NCBI GenBank assembly: GCA_016840025.1
Contig: JAEOTF010000330.1
Location: forward strand, 1 to 57,091
Source of the DNA: Candidatus Hodarchaeota archaeon
GTDB taxonomy: Archaea > Asgardarchaeota > Heimdallarchaeia > Hodarchaeales > YT1-039
Length of the DNA stretch: 57,091 nt
Direction of reading: 5' to 3'
A model generated the notes under the pieces. The model did not search any database. It was given only the letters and a program-made list of their open reading frames with translations, and was not told the DNA's origin. Positions 18,789-29,100 of this stretch are shown piece by piece (within the stretch, counting starts at the first letter, position 1; every line of letters starts with the position of its first letter). The position numbers and the translations under genes were made by a program.

Positions 18789-19454
18789 TTAGATTACTAT
18801 AATTACTAAACCAATGATAATAAACATTAAAGCACTTAAAATATCAATTTTAGATCTGGGAATTTTGGTAGCCACTTGTTCCCCTGCAAAGACTCCAATT
18901 GCATTGACTATAGCCAGCGCCATTAGAGCACCAAAAAAAACCCCCACAGGATCAAACTGGGTGGCTAATCCCGCTCCCATCAACATCGTTTTATCGCCTA
19001 ATTCAGCTAAAAACATAAGAGTAACTGAATTAAAAAATGCTCCTTTTTGAGTAACTTCTTTTAGATAAATAGCACAATTTTCACGCTCGAAACAATTTTC
19101 TCGAGGTTTTTCACATAATTCCAGTCTAACGGGACATATATGGATAGATTTGTCGTTTTCAGATCGATAATGATTGACTAAAACTATTATCCCTCCAAGA
19201 ATGAAAAGAATTCCTATAATGGGTTTTAAAAATTCAATCTCTATCGTATCCTTCACAAAAATTCCGATTACTACTGCAATCATTGTAACCCCTGATAACC
19301 CGGTGATAACCCCAAGAAATACCTTAATAGGGCTCCGATACCTCAAGCTTAAAGCAAACGCAGTTAATTGAGTTTTATCACCCAATTCCATAAGAAATAC
19401 AGCAGATAACGCAATTCCGAATGCTTGAAACAAATCAATAAGTGCCATAATCAT
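18789..19454 (-). CDS. UPF0016/GDT1-type Mn2+/Ca2+ transporter
   Basis: 221 residues, six to seven helices, two copies of the family signature: MELGDKTQLTAFAL near residue 23 and AELGDKTMLMGAGL near residue 150. TMEM165/Gdt1/MneA proteins use these E-x-G-D-K-T motifs to export Mn2+ or Ca2+ from the cytosol in exchange for protons. The central loop is Cys-rich (ICPVRLELCEKPRENCFERE), which is less usual and might bind a metal. Start at the first or third codon (M-I-M-A-L). It is the promoter-proximal gene of a likely two-gene unit with the CaCA exchanger. Confidence 0.85.
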   Translation of the reverse strand: MIMALIDLFQAFGIALSAVFLMELGDKTQLTAFALSLRYRSPIKVFLGVITGLSGVTMIAVVIGIFVKDTIEIEFLKPIIGILFILGGIIVLVNHYRSENDKSIHICPVRLELCEKPRENCFERENCAIYLKEVTQKGAFFNSVTLMFLAELGDKTMLMGAGLATQFDPVGVFFGALMALAIVNAIGVFAGEQVATKIPRSKIDILSALMFIIIGLVIIVI

Positions 19455-19646
19455 ATTTTTTCCTAATAATACTATTTTGATGATTATTTATTTGAGTTTA
19501 AAATTTGAAGTAGAAGTGACTAATAGTAGAAGTGGCTATTAAGAAAATTAAGACCTCAGTATTTCTGAATTTGTTGAGTATTCAAACGATTAAAAAAGAT
19601 TCTTTTGAAAAATAAGGAAAGAATAATTCGTTGAGTGTGAATTTAA

Positions 19647-20954
19647 GTGAAAAAACAGCGTATGAGCGACTTAACCTCATTGAAATCAGGCAGTTCGGTT
19701 GAAGTGGCAGGATATATTGCTACTCTTCGTTTAAAAGCAAAAATAGCATTTATTATACTTGCCGACGAAACAGGTGATGTTCAGATTACTGTAAAGAGCG
19801 ACAAGGAAAATCTTTTCTCAGTCGTAAACCAATTAAAACCTCAAAGCTTTATTCAAGTTAAAGGAGAAGTCGTGGAGACCAAACTCTCTAAGCGAGGTTA
19901 TGAACTAATTCCGAATTCGATTAATGTACTTTCCAAACCCATTGTGGACAAATTACCTATTGAAGTCAAAGATGATACGACCACTCTCTTACCAACACGT
20001 CTTGATTATCGCCCTCTTGATCTCCGTGCTCCACGTAATCAAGCAATTTTTCATGTCCAAAGTCATTTCATTGCTGGCGCTCTGGAGTACCTCTTTCAAG
20101 AAGGATACACTGTAACTAACACTCCTTGCCTTGTTGCTCAAGCTTCAGAAAGTGGTGCTGAAACGTTTGAAATTAAATATTACGATCGAAAAGGCTATCT
20201 TCGCCAAGATCCCCAACTTCATCGCCAACTCACCATTCTAGGTGGGTTTGAAAAAATCGTTGATTATGGACCCAGTTGGCGTGCGGAAGTGAGTCATACA
20301 ACACGCCATCTCAGTGAGCATCGCGGTTTCGCAGTCGAACTAGCGTATATTGATAGTGAACAGGATGTCATGAGACTACAGGAAAATCTTGTAATACCCG
20401 TCTTCAAACGAATTAATGAATACTGTTTACGGGATTTAAAAATACTCGGATTCGAAGAATTAACAGTACCCAAAGTACCATTCCCCGAACTTCGCTATCC
20501 AGGAATTTATGAAATATTACGGGGTTTAGGAGAAGATATTGAAGATGGTGAGGACCACTCGTGGCAGGCAGAAGAGAAATTAGGGAAATATGTCAAAGAA
20601 GAATATGATAATGACTTCTTCTTTGTTAATCGATTTCCCTTTGCGAAAAAACCATTCTATGTGATGCGAGTTGATGAAGAACCACAATGGGCACGAAGTG
20701 TAGACCTCATCTATCGGGGGTTAGAACAGAGTTCAGGGGGACAACGTGAGCATAGATATGAACAATTAATTGTTAATGCGGAAGAGAAGCAAATGACTGG
20801 AATTGACTGGTTTACAGAGCACTTTAAGTATGGAGCCCCGCCTCATGGTGGGTTTTGTATTGGTGTCGAACGAATGACGCAGTCTTTGCTGGATATCCAC
20901 AATATTCGTGAAACGGCGCTCTTTCCACGGGATCCTGAAAGACTAGAGCCATAA
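19647..20954 (+). CDS. aspS: Archaeal-type aspartyl-tRNA synthetase
   Basis: 435 residues, typical of archaeal AspRS without the bacterial insertion; start MKKQR or MSDLTSL. The N-terminal OB fold (VEVAGYIATLR...FIILADETGDVQIT) binds the anticodon. The class II core has SESGAETF, DPQLHRQL, motif 2 WRAEVSHTTRHLSEH, and motif 3 GGFCIGVERMTQSLL, ending IRETALFPRDPERLEP. The usual AQSPQL segment near the amino-acid site reads RQDPQL here, a Ser-to-Asp change worth noting for specificity. It may be discriminating or not; the sequence alone does not settle this. The last 50 bases recur in decayed form at 22791. Confidence 0.9.
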   Translation: MKKQRMSDLTSLKSGSSVEVAGYIATLRLKAKIAFIILADETGDVQITVKSDKENLFSVVNQLKPQSFIQVKGEVVETKLSKRGYELIPNSINVLSKPIVDKLPIEVKDDTTTLLPTRLDYRPLDLRAPRNQAIFHVQSHFIAGALEYLFQEGYTVTNTPCLVAQASESGAETFEIKYYDRKGYLRQDPQLHRQLTILGGFEKIVDYGPSWRAEVSHTTRHLSEHRGFAVELAYIDSEQDVMRLQENLVIPVFKRINEYCLRDLKILGFEELTVPKVPFPELRYPGIYEILRGLGEDIEDGEDHSWQAEEKLGKYVKEEYDNDFFFVNRFPFAKKPFYVMRVDEEPQWARSVDLIYRGLEQSSGGQREHRYEQLIVNAEEKQMTGIDWFTEHFKYGAPPHGGFCIGVERMTQSLLDIHNIRETALFPRDPERLEP

Positions 20955-20964
20955 ACAACTATTA

Positions 20965-21000
20965 TTAGGAAAATGGGTTTTTTCTCATCTTTCTTCCTAA
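20965..21000 (+). terminator. Hairpin terminator after aspS
   Basis: TTAGGAA (20965-20971) and TTCCTAA (20994-21000) form a 7-bp stem around a T-rich loop, 10 bases after the aspS stop codon. Confidence 0.5.
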
Positions 21001-21083
21001 AAACTTAATAGAGGATTTCCATATCGTGGTAATATCTGTAATCTCTGAAGTTATATGTATGCGGAAATGTGAGATAGAGAGAG

Positions 21084-21770
21084 ATGACGTCTCCCAAAGA
21101 GGCAGAAACCTATCAAGAATTAATTGAGATTGTTGGAATGCGACACCTTCTTATTTCTACAAAAGGTGGCGTTAATATCTATTCAGAAACCTTTTTTGAA
21201 CAAGTTACGTCGGTTACTGCTTCCATGCTTAAGGATCTCATTGCTAACTTAGATAATTATGTACTAAAATTTAACAAGGAAAAAACGGAGTTTTCTCAGT
21301 TCATGAGACCTGATTTCTATATTATCGCCCGAAAGGGTGATTACACACAAATCACGCTCATTTCTGAAGCCACTACCACTGAAGTCACAAAAAAGCGATT
21401 ACGTACAGCTCAAAATGCGCTGGAAGCGAACTTTGAGAATGTTCTGGAGTTGTCTTTTGTAGACCTTACAAAAATCCCAGTAGAAGAAGTACGTACCATT
21501 TGTCAACATTCTCTGCATACAAATTTACTATATGGTTTAACTATAAATGAAAAACTGATGGATGAAAGATGGAATAAATTAAATAAGCTTGAACGTAAGA
21601 CCATGGAAGCTGCTCGCTGTGCGATCCAGCTAACTGAACATAAAACCTTATATCTTAACTCTTGGGTTTCTGAAATGCGATTACAAAAAATTTCTGAGCC
21701 CAATATCCTTAAGGGCATTTATGCAGTAACTAATCAAGAACTAGTGGAGATAAAACAGTGGAAGGAATGA
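21084..21770 (+). CDS. Soluble longin/roadblock-like protein, paralogue of receptor tail
   Basis: 228 residues with no membrane segment. The N-terminal half has a longin/roadblock-like pattern: HLLISTKGGVNIYSETF, then LKDLIANLDNYVLKF, then strands up to YTQITLISEATTTEV and a long helix. The C-terminal half is helical (LNKLERKTMEAARCAIQLTE). Over its full length it matches the cytosolic tail of the 2030-residue protein ending at 29212, sharing MRHLLIST, IYSETFF, YTQITLISE and NSWVSEMR. Such folds commonly bind or regulate small GTPases, and a Ras-like GTPase is the next gene. Start ATG 21084 follows GAGAGAG. Inferred role: soluble partner or competitor in GTPase signalling. Confidence 0.7.
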   Translation: MTSPKEAETYQELIEIVGMRHLLISTKGGVNIYSETFFEQVTSVTASMLKDLIANLDNYVLKFNKEKTEFSQFMRPDFYIIARKGDYTQITLISEATTTEVTKKRLRTAQNALEANFENVLELSFVDLTKIPVEEVRTICQHSLHTNLLYGLTINEKLMDERWNKLNKLERKTMEAARCAIQLTEHKTLYLNSWVSEMRLQKISEPNILKGIYAVTNQELVEIKQWKE

Positions 21771-22009
21771 TTCCACGAGTTAAGTCGCTAGAGTTACATT
21801 GATCCAGCTTTTTTGATTTCCCGATGTATTGTTTTAATGTAAAAAGACTTATTTCTTAGTTTCTTTAGCTTCCTCTTCTGATGTGCCTAGTCCTTTAAAT
21901 AAGGTAGATCAAATTCTTTAAAATCTAAATAAAAATCTCTTACATAACTTTATTAGGGATTTGAGTTCATTAGATATAAGCCATATATGAAACTACTAAG
22001 GTAAAAGGT

Positions 22010-22630
22010 ATGAAAAGTAATAGCCACCGACCTCACCAAATAGATCTCAGGAAATCCCCATCTACAGAAAAGAAAGCACACACGACTAAAGATATGGTAT
22101 TATCAAAAATAATTATGTTAGGAGACGCTGCTGTTGGTAAAACTTCATTAGTAAATCGCTTTGTCCACAGACATTTTAAAGGGTCTTATAGAGCTACATT
22201 AGGGTTAGACTTGATGTTTCGGGATGTTAGAATTCATGAAAAAGCCACGGTTCGGCTTCAGCTCTGGGATGTTGCAGGACAAGCTCAATTTAGATCTATG
22301 AGAAAACGATTTTATACTGGCACTGCTGGAGCAGTACTTGTATTCGACGTAACTCGTCCTAATACTTTTCAAAACCTTGACTCATGGGTAAAGGAGCTCA
22401 AAGAGAATGTTGGCGATATTCCAATTGCAATGGTGGGAAATAAAGCGGATTTGACAAATATGATCGCAACAGATGAAGGAGAGGAACGTTCTTGGGCTAA
22501 AAAAAACCAGGCAGTGATTTATTTGCGCACTTCTGCAAAAACAGGTGAGAATGTTGATCTTGTCTTTGATGTTCTCGCACATAAGGTTCTACAAACTCTA
22601 GAAAGATTGACCCATTCTGCTCCTAAATAG
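22010..22630 (+). CDS. Ras/Rab-like small GTPase
   Basis: 206 residues with all nucleotide-binding motifs: G1 GDAAVGKTS, G2 Thr in RATLGLD, G3 WDVAGQ, G4 NKAD, G5 TSAKT. The switch I TLGLD resembles the Rab T-I-G-V-D-F. A basic 29-residue N-terminal extension precedes the fold, and the C-terminus (LTHSAPK) has no prenylation cysteine, so membrane association would need another route. It sits between the soluble longin-like gene and the transmembrane longin-like protein, in the same direction, with AAGGT ahead of ATG. This strongly suggests a shared pathway, though spacing does not prove an operon. Confidence 0.9.
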   Translation: MKSNSHRPHQIDLRKSPSTEKKAHTTKDMVLSKIIMLGDAAVGKTSLVNRFVHRHFKGSYRATLGLDLMFRDVRIHEKATVRLQLWDVAGQAQFRSMRKRFYTGTAGAVLVFDVTRPNTFQNLDSWVKELKENVGDIPIAMVGNKADLTNMIATDEGEERSWAKKNQAVIYLRTSAKTGENVDLVFDVLAHKVLQTLERLTHSAPK

Positions 22631-23119
22631 AAAAATATCGTAAATATAATGCTTTTTGGTTTTTAGAAAGCAAATTTCAGATTATACTTTCATTAAACAC
22701 TTTGAAAATAAATAATAAAATTGTAGATAAAAAAATTCTTAAAAATAATAGCTCTCTCTTTCTGATTTAAAAAATGTAGAACATGTATAAAATATTCGTG
22801 AGACAGCGCTTTTTCCACGAGGCCCTGAAAGACTAGAACGTGAACTCTCCCCCTTAAGAGAGAGGGATTTTTGATATATTCACTTAAAACTTTTAAAATA
22901 ATTTATTTCCTCCTTATATTGTCAATTAACATACTTACCCCACCAATAATAGATCATTCTGAATTCAACTACCTATAAATGACTAAAGAACTGGTTACCT
23001 AATATAACTCCCCTTCAAAAATGTCAAGTAACTATATTCTGTAAAGGATAATAATATATGAAATACACTTGTAAGGCATAGTACGCCTTACATTTGGGAA
23101 ATATCATGGAGGATCAGGC
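22631..23119 (+). other. Intergenic region with aspS relic and short hairpin
   Basis: 489 AT-rich bases. A 50-base relic of the aspS 3' end lies at 22791-22840 (separate entry). CTCTCCCCCTTAAGAGAG just after it can pair as a short hairpin. The remainder holds the promoter of the giant gene; a strong SD (GGAGG, 23108-23112) precedes its TTG start. Confidence 0.55.
22791..22840 (+). pseudogene. Decayed copy of the aspS 3' end
   Basis: Fifty bases align without gaps to 20901-20950 in aspS with 8 mismatches (my count). They translate as NIRETALFPRGPERLE compared with NIRETALFPRDPERLE at the AspRS C-terminus. No upstream synthetase sequence is present. The relic precedes the giant longin-tailed gene just as intact aspS precedes the small longin-like gene, so it marks an old segmental duplication. 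Confidence 0.8.
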
Positions 23120-26100
23120 TTGTCGGTGCCTTTATCTCAGAAAACGCAAATCAGGAAACCAAGGAAAGCAATCGAGTGTTTTTTCTTCATTAGCATTATC
23201 GTATTAAGTTTATTACTTCAAATTAACTCTTTATATCTGAGGACTGATCCTTATGTAAATAATGAGCTGAAAAATGAGGAAGGGCAAAAAATATTTGAGA
23301 AAAATGAGGAAGGGGTAAATTCACTAAAAAATAACTTGCTTTTAGAGAAACAGACGCTTGAAAACAATCCTATCATAACTTACCAAAATAACTATACTAA
23401 TGACTCAACATTTTATGATAAACCTCAACGTTCTCCAGCTTCAAGTAAAGGTGTTTCACAGACAAGCTTTGATATCCGAGAGTATGTAACCGCCAAAAGC
23501 ACACGTATAAACGAATCCACAGCAAATTCATGGGGAAGCCTGACAGCTCAACAGAATCTCACAAATATAGGTGCTTATGACCTTGAGACCCCAACTAACA
23601 AATCTGGTACCGCTCTTCAGTTTATTCCAGGCGAAGCAAGTTTGAATATCACAGATGTTAAGGCATACAAAGAGTTGACTACCATAGAAAATGAAACATC
23701 AGGTTACGTGGTGGAACAGTCGGATAAAACCTTTGGGGCTATCGCTCAGAACTTCACGCTTCCATCAAGAACAAGACTTGATTCTGTTTGGATCTTCTTA
23801 AGAGCACAAGCTGTAGGCGGATTTAGCCCAGATATGAATATATCAGTTTGTCAGGATGACGCTGGGAATCCTGGCGTTGCCCTTGCTTTCACACATTTTA
23901 CTGATATCACAACACTGGAAATTAATTGGTTCCAAGTTAATTTCTCTTCTCCTCCTATCCTTGTGGAAGATACCAAATATTGGATAGTGATAAACCAAAC
24001 TGATGCTGAAGGGAAACTTCATTACGCGTTTCTAGATGTTATAACCATTTCCTATTATAGTGGCATGCTATTATATAGGATTGGAACTGGTTGGGAGGAA
24101 CGCAATCCTGGCAGCATGCCTTTGCTTGTTCAAATGGTTCTAGTAAATGGAACTGATCATCCTTTAAGCTACGATGATCCCGCTAGCTGCGAAATGATTT
24201 ATAATGGTTATAGCCTTACAAATTTCACCAATATACCGATGAATACCACTGAGGGAACAAATGATCAGATCTTTCAAACTAATGTTTCTGTCATTTTTAA
24301 TGTCACTTGGCAAGCAAAATTTCAATCTCAGGATACCCATGAAACCCTTTCGCTTGAGTACTCGGCTTCTGACATGTCTGAAACTGCAAATTGGAACATC
24401 TCTTTTGGTTGCATCGGGGTGAACTCCACGTATGCCCTTAGTAACTATAATCTGACGTGGACGCTTGTTCCCACAGATTGGAATCCTAACGACATGTACC
24501 ATGGAACAACTGACGTCACCAGCGATTTAACACCAACTAAAAGCGGACGAACTTGGAGCATTGTTAACAGTTCAGTTATTTCGGGGATATCAAACTTCAC
24601 CACCCTCACTTATCGACTTGAAGCTACCTCACCTAATTATGTTATAGAAGTAACCACATCTCACACTGCTCGAAACCTAACAGACTCAATCACAGTAACT
24701 ACTGACTTCAAAAATGAAATTCTGAGCAATGGAGTTTCCAAGTTTAATATCTCTATTCTCTTCCCCAATAGTACAGAAGTAGTTGTTAATGCATCAATGA
24801 CTCAAACTACAAACCCTCAAAACACAATCGTTCCTTTGCTCGCTAATTATCCTAATGGAACTTATCGGTTTATTACTACTTATTGGAATGGCACTGAAGT
24901 AGGTTTTAATGTTTCAACAATCGTAATAGTTTATACTCTTACAAATCTGACAGTTGAAGTATTAGAAAGCTCGCCCCTAATTATTGGAGAACAGTTCAAC
25001 TTAACAGTATTTTTTAATGATACAGTTAAGAATCAGGGTGTTAGCGGAGCTTCTGAAGCAAGTTATCAGACAGACAGTAATTGGGGAGAATCTGGTAATT
25101 TTAATGATGATGGTAATGGGAATTATACTGTTTCTCTCTCTACTTCGAATAAACAACGAGGTACGCATTGGCTTCAGGTCACCTTAGAATATCCATTTCA
25201 TATTAATCAGACTCTGAATCTTACCGTTTTGTTCGTCGCCCCAACACTCCTTAGTTCCCCCGATTATTATCCTGATCCCATCTACTATACAGATACCATT
25301 CGAATCTGGACTACCTTCAATGAATCCGATGGAACCACTCCCGTAGAAGATGCTGATGTCGTTATGACCTCCTTGAGTATGGGAATAGAGAATGTACCTT
25401 TAACAGATGCCAATAATGGCTCGGGTATTTATTACGTCGATATTCAGACAACGGGAAACGATACAATAAATCATAACTTCAATATCACTGCCAACAAGAC
25501 TAATTACCAAACCCAAACTCAGTTATTCAGTCTGGATATTCTTGAGAACCCCACCAGTTTAGTAGCTACAGATACTTCGGGTATTCTTACTAATAAGAGT
25601 ATAGTTGCTCCATTGTATTTTAATGCGAGTTATACTGTGGAATTTCAATATACTGACGCCCAGCATATCCTCCCTATTGATGAGTCCCCCTCTGTGCAAT
25701 TCAGTGCAGGCGCCCCGCTTAAGCACACAACAGGAACAGATGGGTCAAATAAGACAGTTACATTCGACCTTAATGACACGGGATCTCATACTATAATTAT
25801 CTCGTTTCCTCCTTCCTTAGGCTATAGTTCCCAAACATTTAACCTTACATTAGATATTTTTCTGGCATTTACGTCCACTTCAGGACAAAGTGGTTCTCAA
25901 GAAATGGCTTTTAATTCAATTTATAACTTCTGGATCCAATATTGGGATGATTCTAATGGGAAGGGCATTGGAGATGCCAATGTAACAATAGAAGGGCTAA
26001 CTATTTTTGATGGTTATACTGGTTCAGGAAATTATACCTTTTATTTTGATTTTTCCCTTTCTCAGGTAGGTACTTTTTCAGTAAATATTACCTTTAGTAA

Positions 26101-29100
26101 AACCAGTTATGTTAGTCAAACTGTTTACTTAACCTTCAAAGTATTGCCGGTCACGACAAGTTTGACTGGTACCTTAGATGACGGAACACTGATTAGCAAT
26201 GAAACCACAATTCTAATTTATTATGGCAATGCTTTCGGTCTTAACTTAACATGGTTTGATATGAATCACTCGGTTGGGATTGTAACAGCTCCAATATCGG
26301 AAGAAGTTAATAGTTCTACTATCCCTACCCTGTGGATCACGAAAACCTATCCTGATGCTGGTAGTTATGATTATTACATATCCCCAGACGATGAGACTTA
26401 CTTTGGTTTCTGGGTTATTGTCATTGTTCTTGAGAGTTATGGTCACCAGAATAAGTCATGGGTTCTTAATGTCAGGGTGGCACCTCGACCCACTAGTTTA
26501 ACCATAACCTTAGCTAATGGCACTACACTTCCTAATAGCACCGATCTTCACTTTTTGGTTGAACAAAACATCACCTTCCATCTAGAATGGACAGATGTAA
26601 ACTCGTCAACAACAGTATCCTCTCCCACGGTTGTACCGGATTCTAATCCTATCGGAGCGCTCACCAAAATTTCGAATTATGATTTTAATGTGAGTTCGTC
26701 TCCTGAAGGGCTGCTACCGAGATCCGTGATAGTCACAATTACATATAGTAAGGAAGGTTATGTGGGGCAAGTTTATTATGCGATTTTTGTTATTCATGGA
26801 CGATCCACATCGGTAGCTGGACAAACTTCTGCAAATATTAGCCTTGGTTTCGGGGAGACATACTCTTTCTGGATTGAGTATAACGATACGGGCGAAAACA
26901 AAAGAATAACGAATGCAACAGTGGAAATTGAAGGGATTCTCACCTTCTTGGGTGGCAATAATACTGGTAATTATACATTCCTCTTTGATCGTTCTTTAGT
27001 TGAATTAGGTAATTTCTCGGTAACAATTACCATTAGGCGTCTTGGATATGATCATCAAGATATTACGCTTGATATTCAAGTTAGTGTTCTTGAAACAAAC
27101 CCCCTTGAACTCCTTGCTAACTCGAGCTCAACTATATTAGCAGATTATAATTTTTCTCTCTTATTCTGGTGGTCTGATATTTACAATCGTAACATTTCTG
27201 ATGCAACAATCCGTGTTTTTGTTAATGGGAATGAGACCACTGAATTTTGGCAAGAAACCAGCATTGCTAATGATTTATATAATATTACGCTAAGCACCAT
27301 CACCCTAGACTGGGGGATATATGATATCTCGCTACAATTTTCAAAAGACGGCTATCAAGAACGTAACTATAGTATTCAATTAACACTTCTCCCACATATA
27401 GTCATTGAAGTATTAGATGATTATCCTGAATCGGTTGATGTTGGTCAAAATATTATTGTCCAAATCCAATTCAAAGATGAAAATGCTACAGAAGCTGCTC
27501 TCGAAGAACTTAATTTTGACAGTGATTGGCGTTATTCTTGGGAAAGGGACGAAAATAACAGTGACGTAGAAACGGGATTCTATCAATTCATTTTCTACAC
27601 AAGTGAAACTTATCCTGGAACTTACAACGTCCAGCTTAATTATAACGGATTCCAAACCAAAGAAGGGAGTTATCTTCTGACCTTTGAAGTTAAAGGCAGT
27701 TTTTCAACTACCGATCTCGGAGATGTAGACCAGTACGTGAACGAGACTGCTTTTTTTAGTTTTACTATTAGAGATCAATTTAACATTCCTGTTTCGAATC
27801 TTAGCGTATCTTGGGAACTCTTAAATTCAAGTAAGTCAGGTATAGCAAATTTTACGTCTGAAGCTTACTGGATAGAAATAGATTGTACTTCATTACAAAC
27901 AATCACTTATGTCATCCAGCTCAATGCTAGTCGAGCCTATTATGACCCATTTTACGCTCAAGCAAACTTAACTGTTCTTCCGAAGACTGTCACAAATCTA
28001 ACCTGGGTTGATCTCCCACAAAATTTTTCTCTGGGCGAGACTATAACTCTTAAAGTTCATTTAACCTTTGAGAATGGCACAGATATAGCAGGTCAAATGA
28101 TCTATTTTGTCATTATTATTGAGTATGCAGGTACCCTTCCTGATATTAATGAAGGACCGTCTTCTAATAGGCTAAGTCTATATTTTCTTTTGTCAAAAAG
28201 CACGGAAACCTTTTATAGAAGTGCTCTAACTGATTCAGCTGGTATTGCATCCATAAATATTAACGCGGAAGATACTAGAAATGCGATTAGACTAGTATCC
28301 GCTGAGGTATCTTATCCAGGAACAGAAGGCTATAAAGCATTTAATTTATCACTAGATACAGATGATGGTATTCCTTTTATTTCTGATATAACAGGAGACC
28401 AAAATAACGGAGTAGACATATTTTCAGTCATTTTCTTAATAATTATTGTCATAGTAGTTGTTGCGGGCGGCTTTTTATTTGCACGGAGATATGAAAAGAT
28501 GGCATTCCTAACGTCCCGTAAAGAAGAGCAGGCATATCAGGAGTTGAATGAGATCGCGGGGATGCGCCATCTCCTTATTTCTACTAGAGCAGGAATTGGT
28601 ATCTATTCGGAGACTTTCTTCAAACAAGTCAGCACAGATACTTCACCTATGCTTGCAGGTCTCATTACTGCTTTAGATAGCTTTGTCCATGAACTGAGTG
28701 AACAGGAATCGGAATTTTCCCAGTTAGTTCGATCCGGATTCAATTTAACTTCTCGCCTTGGCAAATATACACAAATTACACTCATTTCTGAGAGTTCGTC
28801 AACAAGCGTCACCAGAGAGCGATTACGGAGAGTCCAAGAAGTTATCGAAGACACTTATAGAGAAGTGCTAGAATTAAATGTTATATCTCTAGTAAAATTT
28901 CCAAAAGAAGAAGTACGTGCTACCATTGAGAAATATTTACATACGGATCTCCTATATGGCTTATCTGTGGATGAAGAACAAATGGTAGAACAATGGGAAG
29001 AGTTAAATAAGACCGAACGAAAAACAATTGAAGCTGCTCGTCGTGCGATCCAACTAACCGAGCATAACCTCTTATATATTAACTCATGGGTTTCAGAAAT

